Source: JAIQFF01 sp963725615 (GTDB lineage Bacteria > Acidobacteriota > Terriglobia > Terriglobales > Acidobacteriaceae). From it: a stretch of 64,000 nucleotides of DNA. This document shows positions 25,810 to 34,228 of the stretch, one piece after another; position 1 is the first letter of the stretch, and the number at the start of each line of letters is the position of its first letter. The stretch spans positions 434,001 to 498,000 of the forward strand of contig CAVRZO010000001.1 of NCBI GenBank assembly GCA_963725615.1, read 5' to 3'. A program made the position numbers and the translations under genes. The notes beneath the pieces were generated by a model, which was given only the letters and a program-made list of their open reading frames with translations, was not told the origin of the DNA and searched no databases.

Positions 25810-26268
25810 ATGACTCTGCTGGATGCCACACCCTACGACCCAGCCCCGGCCCGCCGACGCAAGATCAGGATTGCTATCGCCGTAGTCGTCATCTTGGTTC
25901 TCGCGGCGGTCGCCTGGATGAACCGGTACTGGTCAGAAGAACGTGTCGTGGACAAATTCTTCGCCGCGCTCCAGAACAACGACTACGAAACGGCCTATGG
26001 AATTTATTACGCCGACCCACAGTGGAAAACGCATCCCGAAAGGTATTCCAAGTATCCCTTGAACCAGTTCGTCCAGGATTGGGGCCCGGGCGGACAGTGG
26101 GGGCTCATCAGGACCTACAAAGTGAACGGCTCGAGCACCTGCTCGAGCGGAGCCAGCGGTGTTGTGGTGGACGTCATCGTCAACCAGCGCGCCGAGCATG
26201 CCCAATTGTGGGTGGAGAAGTCCGACAAGACCCTGAGCCCGCCGCCCTGCGAACTCCTGTTTCGATGA
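25810..26268 (+). CDS. Small bitopic membrane protein with NTF2-like/DUF4878-type outer domain, function unknown
   Basis: Protein of 152 residues with a basic N-terminus (ARRRK), one transmembrane helix at about 20-37 (IRIAIAVVVILVLAAVAW) and an extracytoplasmic part. The part after the helix (VVDKFFAALQNNDYETAYGIYYAD) resembles the first helices of NTF2-like/DUF4878 lipoproteins, a fold call from pattern only. Two cysteines (STCSS and PPCELLF) could form a disulfide. It starts at ATG 25810 and is convergent with fabD, 4 bp apart from its stop. No function is assigned. Confidence 0.72.
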   Translation: MTLLDATPYDPAPARRRKIRIAIAVVVILVLAAVAWMNRYWSEERVVDKFFAALQNNDYETAYGIYYADPQWKTHPERYSKYPLNQFVQDWGPGGQWGLIRTYKVNGSSTCSSGASGVVVDVIVNQRAEHAQLWVEKSDKTLSPPPCELLFR

Positions 26269-26272
26269 CCGT

Positions 26273-27226
26273 CTAGACCCGCTGCGCAGTGAGTTGTTCG
26301 AGAGCTTTCGTCAGAGAAGCTTCATCGGCTACGTTCGCACAGGCTTTTGAGCGGTCGATCTGACGCATAAGCCCGCACAGAACTTTGCCCGGACCGACTT
26401 CCACGAACAACTGGATTCCCTTTGTGATCAGCAAGCGCATTGATGGCTCCCATTTCACGGCGCCGGTCACTTGCCGGACCAGCGCATCGCGGGCGCGGCC
26501 GGCGTCTTCGACTAACTCTGCGTCAACATTGCATACGATAGGAACTCCGGGCTTTTGAAATCCGAGAGATTGCAAATCCGCAGCCAGCCTGTCCTGGGCA
26601 GGCCTCATCAGCGGACAGTGGAAAGGTGCGCTTACTGACAGCATGATCGCTCGTTTGGCGCCGCGTTCACTGGCGAGCTCGGTCGCACGCTCGACTGCTG
26701 CAGCGTGGCCTGAAATTACGATCTGTTCTGCCGAATTGATGTTCGCGGGTTCGCAGACTTCGCCTTGAGCCGCATCGCTGCAAACGGCTGTCACTTTCTT
26801 CAGGTCCATCCCAAGGATGGCGGCCATGCCTCCAACGCCCACGGGAACGGCCTCCTGCATGTACTTTCCGCGGTTGCGCACGGTGCGTACCGCATCCGGG
26901 AAACTCATGGTGCCGGCGGCGATATGGGCTGAGTATTCGCCCAGGCTGTGTCCGGCGACAAAGCTCGGACTCACGCCTTTCTCGTTTAGGACTCGCAAGG
27001 CAGCGACCGACGTGGTCAGGATTGCGGGCTGCGTGATTTCGGTCAGCCGCAGTTTTTCTTCCGGACCCTCGAAGCAAAGTTGTGAAAGCTTGTAGCCGAG
27101 GGCTTCATCGGCTTCAGCAAAAGTCTGCCGGGCGACGGCATATTTTTGTGCCAGTTCCTTGCCCATTCCGACGGCCTGAGAGCCCTGGCCGGGAAAGAGG
27201 AAGGCGATAGATCGCAATATGGTCAT
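26273..27226 (-). CDS. fabD: Malonyl-CoA:ACP transacylase
   Basis: Transfers malonyl from CoA to acyl carrier protein for fatty acid synthesis in the cytoplasm. It has 317 residues from the ATG at 27226 (MTILRSIAFLFPGQGSQ); the 12 codons upstream are not conserved. The GQGSQ oxyanion loop is at 13-17, the nucleophile S94 in GHSLG 92-96, and the catalytic histidine in SAPFHCPLM about residue 200. GRGKYMQEAVP-type sequence carries the substrate-binding arginine region. It is the last gene of the DUF177-rpmF-plsX-fabD set, separated from plsX by a hairpin repeat. Confidence 0.96.
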   Translation of the reverse strand: MTILRSIAFLFPGQGSQAVGMGKELAQKYAVARQTFAEADEALGYKLSQLCFEGPEEKLRLTEITQPAILTTSVAALRVLNEKGVSPSFVAGHSLGEYSAHIAAGTMSFPDAVRTVRNRGKYMQEAVPVGVGGMAAILGMDLKKVTAVCSDAAQGEVCEPANINSAEQIVISGHAAAVERATELASERGAKRAIMLSVSAPFHCPLMRPAQDRLAADLQSLGFQKPGVPIVCNVDAELVEDAGRARDALVRQVTGAVKWEPSMRLLITKGIQLFVEVGPGKVLCGLMRQIDRSKACANVADEASLTKALEQLTAQRV

Positions 27227-27240
27227 GATGTTTTTGCTTT

Positions 27241-27357
27241 GCGTAGGAGCGGGTGCCCTCACCCGCCCGGCCGAGCGAAGCTCGGCTAACGACTCGAACT
27301 ATTCAAAACCCAGGCGAGCTGCGCTCGCCCGCCCGGACGAGGGCGTCCGGGCCTACG
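27241..27357. repeat. Dispersed hairpin repeat between plsX and fabD
   Basis: GCGTAGGAGCGGGTGCCCTCACCCGCCCGG at the left and CCCGCCCGGACGAGGGCGTCCGGGCCTACG at the right contain complementary ends (CGTAGG / CCTACG) plus local hairpins (GCGGGTG/CACCCGC, CCGGACG/CGTCCGG). It lies inside an operon, so it is presumably transcribed and could affect the fabD level. Confidence 0.7.
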
Positions 27358-27366
27358 TTGTTCGTG

Positions 27367-28389
27367 CTAGGTACTCACGCTCGCTGGCCTCAGTCCGGCC
27401 ACTTCTTTCGCGATCTTGTCGTTGATATTGCGCTCGGCAAATTCGGCGGCCACGCGCAGCGCATTCTTGATTGCGTTCATATTCGACGATCCGTGAGTGA
27501 TGAAACACACGCCGCGCACGCCGAGCAGGGGCGCGCCGCCGTACTCGGTATGATCGAGACGTTTCTTGAAATCCGCGAAGGCGCTGCGCGACAATAGATA
27601 TCCCACCTGGCGAGTGATCGTGGCCTTCAAAGTTTCTTTCAACGTGGCGCGTACCAGGTTGGCCACGCCTTCAGACGTCTTCAGCGCCACGTTGCCCACA
27701 AAGCCGTCGGCGACGATTACATCCACCTTGCCGCTATAGATGTCGCGCCCTTCCACGTTGCCGATAAAATTCAGCGGCAACTGCTTGAGCAACTGGAAGG
27801 CCTCGCGCGTCAGTTCATTGCCCTTGCTCTCCTCTTCTCCGATGGAGAGCAAACCCACGCGCGGACGTCGCGTACCGAACATGCTGCGAAAATAGATTTC
27901 GCCCATGACCGCGAACTGTTCCAGGTTTTCTGGCTTGCAATCGACGTTCGCTCCAACGTCGAGCAGGATGGCGACTGTACTCACGGCGGTAGGAAAAACC
28001 GCCGCCAGTGCCGGACGGTCCACTCCCGGGATCCCTCCCAACACCATTTTCGCAGTGGCCATCGCCGCCCCTGTGTTACCCGCGGTCACAAAGCCGACAG
28101 CTCGGCCTTCACGTACAAGCCTCACTCCGACGTGAATGGAAGAGTCCCGCTTGGAGCGGACCGCCTGGACCGCTTTGTCATCCATGGTGATGACTTCGCT
28201 GGCGTGGACCACTTCGATGGGCAGTCCTGCGGCGGCAGGGTGGCCAGCCAGTTCGGCTCGCAACTCGTCTTCGTTTCCGACTAGGAGGACATGAACGCCG
28301 TGGTGCCGGGCGGCCTGAATCGCGCCTTCGATCTCAGGTTTCGGCGCCCGGTCCGAGCCCATCGCGTCCAACGCTATGACGCTTGGCAT
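27367..28389 (-). CDS. plsX: Phosphate acyltransferase
   Basis: Converts acyl-ACP to acyl-phosphate for phospholipid synthesis, peripheral at the inner membrane. The 340-residue protein begins MPSVIALDAMGSDRAPKPEI, the classic PlsX N-terminus. Further signatures are VGFVTAGNTGAAMATA, VDRPALAAVFP, LLSIGEEESKGN, IVADGFVGNVALKTSEG and a C-terminal YGGAPLLGVRGVCFITHGSSN. The length is typical. It is 12 bp downstream of rpmF in the conserved DUF177-rpmF-plsX-fabD order. The extended tail after HGSSN is normal for the family. Confidence 0.97.
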   Translation of the reverse strand: MPSVIALDAMGSDRAPKPEIEGAIQAARHHGVHVLLVGNEDELRAELAGHPAAAGLPIEVVHASEVITMDDKAVQAVRSKRDSSIHVGVRLVREGRAVGFVTAGNTGAAMATAKMVLGGIPGVDRPALAAVFPTAVSTVAILLDVGANVDCKPENLEQFAVMGEIYFRSMFGTRRPRVGLLSIGEEESKGNELTREAFQLLKQLPLNFIGNVEGRDIYSGKVDVIVADGFVGNVALKTSEGVANLVRATLKETLKATITRQVGYLLSRSAFADFKKRLDHTEYGGAPLLGVRGVCFITHGSSNMNAIKNALRVAAEFAERNINDKIAKEVAGLRPASVST

Positions 28390-28401
28390 GGAGAGTTTAG
28401 G

Positions 28402-28587
28402 CTAGCTGGCTTCTTTGACGTCCAGAACTTCGCGGCCCTTGTAGTGTCCGCACTTCGGACAGGCGCGGTGCGGCATTTTGCGCTCGTGGCAGTTGGGACA
28501 CTCGGAGAGCGAGTGGCTTTTGAGTGCGTCATGCGCGCGACGGATACTTGTGCGCCGTTTCGAGTGTCGCCGTTTTGGATTAGGCAT
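28402..28587 (-). CDS. rpmF: Ribosomal protein bL32
   Basis: Large-subunit ribosomal protein of 61 residues. MPNPKRRHSKRRTSIRRAHD is the diagnostic N-terminus, and a C-terminal zinc ribbon follows with CPNC and CPKC pairs (ECPNCHERKMPHRACPKCGHY). All four cysteines are kept, so this is the zinc-binding form. It lies between DUF177 and plsX as in most bacteria. Confidence 0.97.
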   Translation of the reverse strand: MPNPKRRHSKRRTSIRRAHDALKSHSLSECPNCHERKMPHRACPKCGHYKGREVLDVKEAS

Positions 28588-28656
28588 TCGATTCCTCGGT
28601 TTTCTTCGATCTTGATTTACAGATGTCTGGTTTCTACGGGATCAGCTTCTATCAGA

Positions 28657-29208
28657 TCAGTGATCCAACTTGCCGCGAATATCTTTCAGGGCCGACCAGC
28701 GGGGATCCTCCAGCGGTTCGGCGCAAGCGCACTGTTCCACATTCAGGTTCGTGCCGCAATGCGGGCAAAGTCCCTTGCAGTCATCGCGGCAAATCGCTCT
28801 CAGGGGAAGAGCCAGGATGACCTGCTCCTGCAATACATCTTCCAGCTGCAATCCCTCACCCTGATAATAACTGACCTCGGCCTCCGCGCTGGTCACGGAA
28901 AGCTCTTCCCGTCCCGAGTCAGCCCCCTGCGGGCGATACAGCAAATCAAAGTTGTGCCGCACGTCCTGCAACACCGGCTCAAGACAGCGGGCACAAGCTA
29001 GCTCAACCTGCGTCTCAAGACTCCCGTTTAAGCGGATGTCTTTTACTATCTTATGCTTGCCGTGCTGCTCTTCGACCAACTGAGCGCGCCCCGCAGTGCG
29101 CAGCGCCTCGGCCTGCCGCAAGTCCTCACCCAAGTCGAGCACACCCGGGCGAATCTCCTCTTCGAAATCAATGGGATGCAGCTCAAGTTCGTGGATTTCG
29201 ATGAACAT
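28657..29208 (-). CDS. DUF177 (YceD-family) protein
   Basis: Protein of 183 residues from the ATG at 29208 (MFIEIHELELHPIDFEEEIRPG); the frame upstream is not conserved. Family features are the beta-strand with a CARCLEP motif near residue 80 and a C-terminal cysteine cluster CRDDCKGLCPHCGTNLN plus CAC, a likely zinc site. YceD/DUF177 is linked in other bacteria and plants to 23S rRNA accumulation and it is nearly always coupled to rpmF, as here. The following gap to rpmF is 69 bp. It is the first gene of the operon. Confidence 0.9.
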   Translation of the reverse strand: MFIEIHELELHPIDFEEEIRPGVLDLGEDLRQAEALRTAGRAQLVEEQHGKHKIVKDIRLNGSLETQVELACARCLEPVLQDVRHNFDLLYRPQGADSGREELSVTSAEAEVSYYQGEGLQLEDVLQEQVILALPLRAICRDDCKGLCPHCGTNLNVEQCACAEPLEDPRWSALKDIRGKLDH

Positions 29209-29350
29209 CAGGCACCCCCCCGCGCCGCTGAATCGTACCGCGAATACCCGCGGAAGCACGCTCTGAAGAGCAGGTTCTCCAGGAAGTAACCTAAAGAATA
29301 AAGGCCGTAGGAATGGGTGTCAAGGAAGGGAGCAGGCAGAGAGTGTGCAG

Positions 29351-29431
29351 GTGTGGGGCGGGCGCCTTCGGCCGCCGCCTTTGATTTTGCTCTTTCGACT
29401 CCTGTGCCTCTGCCGCACGAGCGAGACGCTC
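29351..29431. repeat. GTGTGGGGCGGGCGCC repeat fragment
   Basis: GTGTGGGGCGGGCGCCTTCG and a loop CCGCCGCCTTTGATTTTG match the left arm and loop start of the 63649-63785 element. The right arm is replaced by a different hairpin, GCGAGACGCTCGC. This looks like a truncated or composite copy in the 233-bp gap between the DUF177 gene and vapC. Confidence 0.55.
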
Positions 29432-29441
29432 GCGCCCGCAT

Positions 29442-29837
29442 TCACCAGATCGTCTTCAGCAGTGGGGACTTGCGGATGCCTTCATCTCTCGTAACCAGGG
29501 CCAGACCTTCTGCCCGTGCGGTGGCGCCAATGAGCCTGTCTATCGGATCTCTTGGATAGTCACTGGGGAACTGAGTGGCCAGCGCCGCAACTTCTGGAGT
29601 GATGGGTTTGATGCTGACCCCTGAACGACCCACGAGATTTCGCACTGTGTTCTCGACTGTGCCGCCTGACTGCAAAACTCCGCGCGATAAGAGCAGCGCT
29701 AACTCCCAAATCGTAACGTCAGCGATCGACAACCCATCGCTGTTTCGCGCCCTTCGAATCGCAGAAGCAGCCGCCTTGGAAAGCTTTTCTGGCTCCCCCA
29801 CCAGCCAGACGAGGACGTGAGTGTCCAGAAGTATCAC
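29442..29837 (-). CDS. vapC: PIN-domain toxin (VapC-type ribonuclease)
   Basis: Predicted endoribonuclease toxin of 131 residues. The acidic triad-plus-one of PIN domains is visible: D5 (LLDTHVLVW), E45 (ADVTIWELALL), D100 (DPIDRLIGATA) and D118 (LVTRDEGI). The pattern WLVGEPEKLS is typical of the Phd-paired PIN subgroup. Its start overlaps the antitoxin stop by 4 bp (ATGA), so the two are translationally coupled. It probably cleaves tRNA or rRNA; the target is unknown. Confidence 0.92.
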   Translation of the reverse strand: MILLDTHVLVWLVGEPEKLSKAAASAIRRARNSDGLSIADVTIWELALLLSRGVLQSGGTVENTVRNLVGRSGVSIKPITPEVAALATQFPSDYPRDPIDRLIGATARAEGLALVTRDEGIRKSPLLKTIW

Positions 29838-30067
29838 CGCAGTGCGTCCCAGTCTTCCAGGGGAACAATTGGGGACTCGATATCGCCCACGATCTTTATT
29901 TCGTCCCTAAGACAGCCGAAGATATCCTCTGGCTGGCTTTCCGCTGGCACCAACTTGGCCACGGGCCGCCCTTTCTTCGTGATGAGTACGGGCTCGCGAG
30001 TCGTGCGCACTTCATCCATCAGTCGTAAGCATCTGGCTTTGAATTGCCCTGCTGGAATTGTCTTCAT
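29834..30067 (-). CDS. vapB: Phd/YefM-family antitoxin
   Basis: Antitoxin of 77 residues. The N-terminal Phd/YefM DNA-binding fold is MKTIPAGQFKARCLRLMDEV with the strand VLITKKGRPVAKLVP. The acidic C-terminus (IVPLEDWDAL) is the expected toxin-binding tail. It begins at ATG 30067 with GAGAGGTC upstream. A perfect palindrome at 30078-30093 lies just before the start codon, the likely autorepression site. Confidence 0.92.
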   Translation of the reverse strand: MKTIPAGQFKARCLRLMDEVRTTREPVLITKKGRPVAKLVPAESQPEDIFGCLRDEIKIVGDIESPIVPLEDWDALR

Positions 30068-30077
30068 GACCTCTCCA

Positions 30078-30093
30078 AATGACCATGGTCATT
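30078..30093. promoter_or_regulatory. Operator palindrome of the toxin-antitoxin pair
   Basis: AATGACCATGGTCATT is a perfect 16-bp palindrome 10 bp upstream of the antitoxin start. A further CATGAC half-site lies at about 30098-30103 (AACATGACCAC). The placement fits cooperative binding of Phd-type antitoxin. Confidence 0.7.
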
Positions 30094-30157
30094 GTAACAT
30101 GACCACTTCACAAAAGGCCCGGGAGCGTTACGATCCCGGCTGCTAAACTATTTCCCC

Positions 30158-31288
30158 ATGCTTTCCGGACACGCCACCGCCGCCGGCACCGCCCGTTACC
30201 GCGACCGCTTCTCAAATCTGCGCGACGCCGGACACTTCCGCCAGGCGGAGCATGTGCCGGGAGTAAGCCAACTTTGGCTTTCGTCCATCGGACTGGGAAC
30301 GTACCTCGGCGACCCCAGCGATGCTGCCGATCAGTCCTACATGGGGGCCATCGAGGCTGGTCTGCGGTCGGGAATTAACGTTCTCGATACTGCCATCAAC
30401 TATCGTCATCAGCGCTCGGAACGAAATATTGGCGCCGTGCTCAAGCAGATGATCGAGTCCGGCGAACTGCATCGCGACGAAGTTCTGGTCTGCACCAAGG
30501 CTGGTTATCTCTCGTTTGACGGCGATCCGCCACCCGACCCGCGCGCCTACTTCCATCGCGAGTACGTCGAGACCAGTGTTCTCGATCCGTCGGCGTTGGC
30601 GGGCGGGATGCACTGCATGTCCCCGGCATATCTTGAAAATCAAATTGAGCGCTCGCGGCGAAACCTGGGTCTCGAAACCATTGACTTGTTCTATATTCAC
30701 AACCCCGAATCGCAGTTGGCGGACGTTACGCGCGAGGTTTTTCACCAGCGGTTGAAAGACGCCTTCGCTCTTCTTGAAAAGCTGGTGAAAGCGAGCAGGC
30801 TTCAGTACTACGGAGTTGCGACCTGGAGCGCCTTCCGCGTGGCTGACAGCTCGCGCGATTACATGGACCTTTTTGAGCTGGCAACAATCGCGCATGAAGT
30901 TGCCGGAGAGCACCATCGCTTCCGCTTCATCCAGCTCCCGTTCAATCTGGCGATGCCGGAAGCCTACGGCTTGGTCAACCAGCGATTTGGAAAGGAGAAG
31001 AGGTCGTTGCTCTCAGCCGCGACCCGTCTGGGGATCGCGGTCATGGGCAGCGCCACGCTCTACCAGGCAAGGCTCACGCAGGGCTTGCCCGATTTCGTCG
31101 GTAAGGTTCTGGGAATGAAGACCGATGCAGACAACGCCATTCAGTTCTCGCGCTCCGCGCCCGGCCTCACAACTTCCTTAATCGGGATGGGCCGCAGCGA
31201 GCACGTGGCCGTGAATCTGAAACCGGCACTGACCAACCCCACCCCACCCCAGGAATGGAAAAAACTGTTCACCCGGACGAAAGACTAG
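30158..31288 (+). CDS. Aldo/keto reductase-family protein
   Basis: TIM-barrel oxidoreductase of 376 residues, longer than usual because of an N-terminal extension of about 35 residues and an insert around 115-150 (FDGDPPPDPRAYFHREYVETSV). Catalytic residues are D77, Y82 (VLDTAINYRHQ), K114 (VCTKAGY) and the histidine in LFYIHNPE. SLIGMGRSEHVAVNL is the C-terminal cofactor segment. The insert places it with a less studied AKR subgroup found in soil bacteria. It stands alone after the toxin-antitoxin pair, with its start 24 bp from a conserved GGGAGCG sequence. Substrate unknown. Confidence 0.85.
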   Translation: MLSGHATAAGTARYRDRFSNLRDAGHFRQAEHVPGVSQLWLSSIGLGTYLGDPSDAADQSYMGAIEAGLRSGINVLDTAINYRHQRSERNIGAVLKQMIESGELHRDEVLVCTKAGYLSFDGDPPPDPRAYFHREYVETSVLDPSALAGGMHCMSPAYLENQIERSRRNLGLETIDLFYIHNPESQLADVTREVFHQRLKDAFALLEKLVKASRLQYYGVATWSAFRVADSSRDYMDLFELATIAHEVAGEHHRFRFIQLPFNLAMPEAYGLVNQRFGKEKRSLLSAATRLGIAVMGSATLYQARLTQGLPDFVGKVLGMKTDADNAIQFSRSAPGLTTSLIGMGRSEHVAVNLKPALTNPTPPQEWKKLFTRTKD

Positions 31289-31327
31289 GTCTATAGCTGA
31301 GGTCCGAAGTCCGAGGTCTGACGTCCG

Positions 31328-32053
31328 CTACTTCAGCTGTTGCAGTTTCTGAGTTGCGATTTGCGCTACTTCGCTGGCGGGATTTTCCTTCTGGATCTGC
31401 TCGTAGACGCGTTTGGCTTCGCCCGGCTGCTGGGTGGACACGTACGTGTCCGCCAGCTCGATCTGCGCCACGGTTTTGCCTACGCTGCGCGTCGGCTTCG
31501 CGATCAGCTGGTTGTAGAGATCGATTGCTTCCTTAGTGCGGTTCGTATCGCGGTAAACCGCGGCCAGCGCCAGCTTGGCCAGGGCGGCGAGGTCTTCGTT
31601 GTGCGTCGAGGCTACTGCTTTCAGATCTCGCTCGGCGGCGGCGTTGTCACCCAGTTGGGAAGAAGTGAGTCCCAGAAAATAGCGGGCAAACTCAGCGGTG
31701 CGGGTGTGCGAATATTGGTCCGCGATTGCCTGGAACTGCTTGTGCGCCGCGGTGGTCCGCTCCTTGGCGGAGGCGAAGCTGGGAATATCAGGCTCGGCGG
31801 GAGCGCCAGCAGGTCGCAGCTGCGTGTCCATGGTGCGCACTGCCTGGTTCAATAGCATGCTGGCCTTCTGGTCCTGCTGGTTCAGGTAGTACCAGCCGCC
31901 AAAAGTGGCAGCTAACACCACCGCTAGAGCCACAGTTCCAATGATGAGCTTTGACTTGTGCTCCTCCGACCAATGGACGGTGGCCTCCGCAGCTCCGATG
32001 GTGGCCCGGCTGAATCTATCTTCTTTAAGTCGATGACGAGTTTCTGCGCGCAC
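31328..32053 (-). CDS. YfgM/Tol-Pal-like TPR membrane protein
   Basis: Bitopic protein of 241 residues: a cytoplasmic N-terminus of about 35 residues (HWSEEHKSKL), one transmembrane helix (about 36-56, LIIGTVALAVVLAATFGGWYYL) and an extracytoplasmic TPR domain with about four helical repeats (HKQFQAIADQYSHTRTAEFARYFLG, AALAKLALAAVYRDTNRTKEAIDLYNQLI). Order and length match the YfgM/UPF0070 family, which helps substrates released by the SecYEG translocon. The usual neighbour bamB is absent here, so the call rests on architecture. Confidence 0.8.
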   Translation of the reverse strand: MRAETRHRLKEDRFSRATIGAAEATVHWSEEHKSKLIIGTVALAVVLAATFGGWYYLNQQDQKASMLLNQAVRTMDTQLRPAGAPAEPDIPSFASAKERTTAAHKQFQAIADQYSHTRTAEFARYFLGLTSSQLGDNAAAERDLKAVASTHNEDLAALAKLALAAVYRDTNRTKEAIDLYNQLIAKPTRSVGKTVAQIELADTYVSTQQPGEAKRVYEQIQKENPASEVAQIATQKLQQLK

Positions 32054-32153
32054 GAACGTCCCTTCTGTGAGATTAAAGCTGTGGATTGACCGTCATTGAG
32101 TCTAACAGATGTTGAAACGCCGGGCCCTGCACGAGACGCTACCAGACGGGTTT

Positions 32154-32377
32154 CGGGAAGGGCACGAGTTCACTCGTGCCGAACCTGACTCGGATGTAGC
32201 TGGGCTTTAAGCCGCTAAGGTGAGCTTATAGACTCGGCCTAATTCTAGAATTTCGGATCGAAGGACAGATTGGTCGAGAGTGACCCGACCAGACCGCGGA
32301 ATAGGTCAACCTCAGACACTAAAGCGCGACCAGCTTTTCAGAGACTTGGCGGCACGAGTAAACTGGTGCCCTTCCCA
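32154..32377. repeat. Long inverted repeat filling the 388-bp gap before the DksA-type gene
   Basis: GGGAAGGGCACGAGTTCACT at the left is complementary, with a few mismatches, to GAGTAAACTGGTGCCCTTCCC at the right. The left arm also contains the small hairpin GGCACGAGTTCACTCGTGCC. The middle has GGGCTTTAAGCC. I see no gene in 32054-32441. Confidence 0.6.
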
Positions 32378-32383
32378 ACCCAG

Positions 32384-32414
32384 TTCGAAAACGCGAAAGC
32401 CGCCGGATGGCGGC
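32384..32414 (-). terminator. Rho-independent terminator of the DksA-type gene
   Basis: On the minus strand GCCGCC, loop ATCC and GGCGGC form a strong stem, followed by TTTCGCGTTTT. It lies 28 bp downstream of the stop codon of the zinc-finger gene. Confidence 0.7.
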
Positions 32415-32441
32415 GGCCTTCGCTCTAGGAATCGCTTCAGG

Positions 32442-32810
32442 CTAGTGCGAGGTCTCTTCCAGAATTCCCTGTTCGAGTTTCTCCTGGCACTCGATGCAAT
32501 GCCGCGTCCAGGGCACAGCCTCCAGACGTTTGGCGTTGATCTCCTTGCCGCAGGAAATGCATTCCCCGAATTCACCGTCGCGCAGCCGTTCCAGCGCGAC
32601 TTCAACCATCTGCAGCAGCTGGCGATCGTTGTTGCTCTGGTGAAAGAGAAATTCCTTGGTGTAAGAGCTCGCAGCCCGGTCCGCGATGTCCTGGGCCGAG
32701 TCCTCATCCACGGTCCGGCCATCCTGCTCGGTACGGGTGACCATGCGGCGAAGGTCTACCTGCCGCGATTCCAATCTCTTCTTGAAGTACTCCAGTTTCT
32801 TTTTGTCCAT
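32442..32810 (-). CDS. DksA/TraR-type C4 zinc-finger protein
   Basis: Likely RNA-polymerase secondary-channel regulator of 122 residues from the ATG at 32810; a TTG three codons upstream is possible. The N-terminal coiled-coil arm covers about 1-78 (KKKLEYFKKRLESRQVDLRRMV). The zinc finger has C84, C87, C105 and C108 (FGECISCGKEI and RHCIECQEK). The tip motif region contains DEDSAQDIADRAASSY; the acidic residues are analogous to the DxxDxA tip of DksA. It is slightly shorter than E. coli DksA. It probably works with ppGpp in stress transcription. Monocistronic, with its own terminator. Confidence 0.9.
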   Translation of the reverse strand: MDKKKLEYFKKRLESRQVDLRRMVTRTEQDGRTVDEDSAQDIADRAASSYTKEFLFHQSNNDRQLLQMVEVALERLRDGEFGECISCGKEINAKRLEAVPWTRHCIECQEKLEQGILEETSH

Positions 32811-32923
32811 GGATAACAATTTCGCGGCCCTTCGGCCGCGCCCTTAGTGCAGTGCATCTTCGATTATGAGTCAAACGAAAATGATATGCGCTTGATTTGA
32901 GATGCGTCAACTGCCCCTGGCGT

Positions 32924-34228
32924 CTAATCCCGGGCGGAAGCATTTTTGGGCGGGGGGGCTACGCGCTTAATGGCTCGTTCCAGGGTCTGATCCAGCGCGG
33001 CCCTGGCTTGCTCGTATTCCTGCTGGGAAATGCTGCCTTGCTTATGCTCCACTTCCAATTGAAACATCTCTTCCTTCAGCGCTTCAAGGAGCAACCCGGA
33101 GCGGCCCGAGGCCGGCTGCCGGGCGGGCAGACCTTCACCCACCTGTGTATCTGATGCGCCGAAATCGGGGATGGTCGCAAGCGACGACGGACGGGAGTGT
33201 TTCGTGATATAGATGGCGCCCGCCGCCAGCATCACGGCAAAGCCCCCCAGAAGGTACCAGCGATATTTCTCCAGGGGATCGGGAGCGTCGATCGGCGGCC
33301 CCAGTCCTCCTCCGGGGCGGGCATCACGTCCGGCGGCGGCTCCGCTATCGCCCGCTGGAGGGCCTCCCTCACCGTCGTCGCGAGCTTCGCTCAACGCACC
33401 TGTGCCCGAAATCTTGAACGTTAACGACTGGCCCGCCTCGGTGTTCGATGCCACCTGCACTGTGGCCGTGGGCTCCCGCGGGTTTGCCCTCGACTCGAAG
33501 CCGCTTTCCGGCTTAGCTGAAAACTGCATGGTCTTGGGCAACATCACAACAAAATGTTGTGCCGGATAAAGCGATTTGGGATCAATGCTCAACTCGCCGC
33601 TATAAGGGAGTTCGAAGCCGATCTGAAACAGGGTCTGTCCGGGGCGCAAAGGGAAGTTGAAGGCGTAACGGTTCTTTTCCTTCTGCGGAACCGGGTCCGT
33701 CTTAAGGGGCTGGCCGCCGGCGGTTTGAGCGGAGGAATCCACGATCTGCGCGCCTTCGGGCAGGTAGAACTCGAAGTTCTGGTCGTTCATCTGGGTGCGC
33801 GGCGGCTTGGACGTGTTGTTTACCGCGAACAGTCGGGTAGCCTCAAGCTGGTTCCCCTGTGCCTGGAAACGCATAACGTCTGCGGTCACACTGATGTCGC
33901 TGATTTTCTTGGCGACGTCAAAGACCTGCACTTCGACCGAGGTCGCCCCCGGAGGCGCCATGCTGTGGTAAGTCACGCCGTCGTGGACGGCCCGGATCAG
34001 GTGCGGACCGTTGTCCGGAAGGTTGAAGCTGAAGCGGCCGCTGGCGTCGCTCTTGGTGCGGGCGGCTTCTTCCATGCCCTGACCCAGTTTAATCAGGATG
34101 ACGTCGTCCCCGCCGTCGGGCTTGCCGGTGGTTCCATTCTTGAGTGTGCCACTCAGAGTTTGCGCCGAGGCAACGGTGCTCAGCAGGACTGCGAACCCAG
34201 CGATGACAATTCTTCGAGAGACCCTCAA
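32924..34228 (-). CDS. Envelope protein with carboxypeptidase-regulatory domain, in the cytochrome c maturation operon
   Basis: Predicted membrane protein of 434 residues. I place the start at TTG 34228: AAAGGAG lies six to eight bases upstream, TTGA overlaps the previous stop by 4 bp, and the signal peptide (RRIVIAGFAVLLSTVASAQ) follows at once. The frame upstream overlaps the previous gene and is spurious. Order: beta-sandwich carboxypeptidase-regulatory-like domain (about 23-110), a second beta domain (about 115-290), an acidic Gly/Pro linker, a transmembrane helix (about 333-350, WYLLGGFAVMLAAGAIYI) and a cytoplasmic helical hairpin (EEMFQLEVEHKQGSISQQEYEQAR). The helical motif resembles that of the gene just upstream. 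Exact role unknown. Confidence 0.82.
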   Translation of the reverse strand: MRVSRRIVIAGFAVLLSTVASAQTLSGTLKNGTTGKPDGGDDVILIKLGQGMEEAARTKSDASGRFSFNLPDNGPHLIRAVHDGVTYHSMAPPGATSVEVQVFDVAKKISDISVTADVMRFQAQGNQLEATRLFAVNNTSKPPRTQMNDQNFEFYLPEGAQIVDSSAQTAGGQPLKTDPVPQKEKNRYAFNFPLRPGQTLFQIGFELPYSGELSIDPKSLYPAQHFVVMLPKTMQFSAKPESGFESRANPREPTATVQVASNTEAGQSLTFKISGTGALSEARDDGEGGPPAGDSGAAAGRDARPGGGLGPPIDAPDPLEKYRWYLLGGFAVMLAAGAIYITKHSRPSSLATIPDFGASDTQVGEGLPARQPASGRSGLLLEALKEEMFQLEVEHKQGSISQQEYEQARAALDQTLERAIKRVAPPPKNASARD

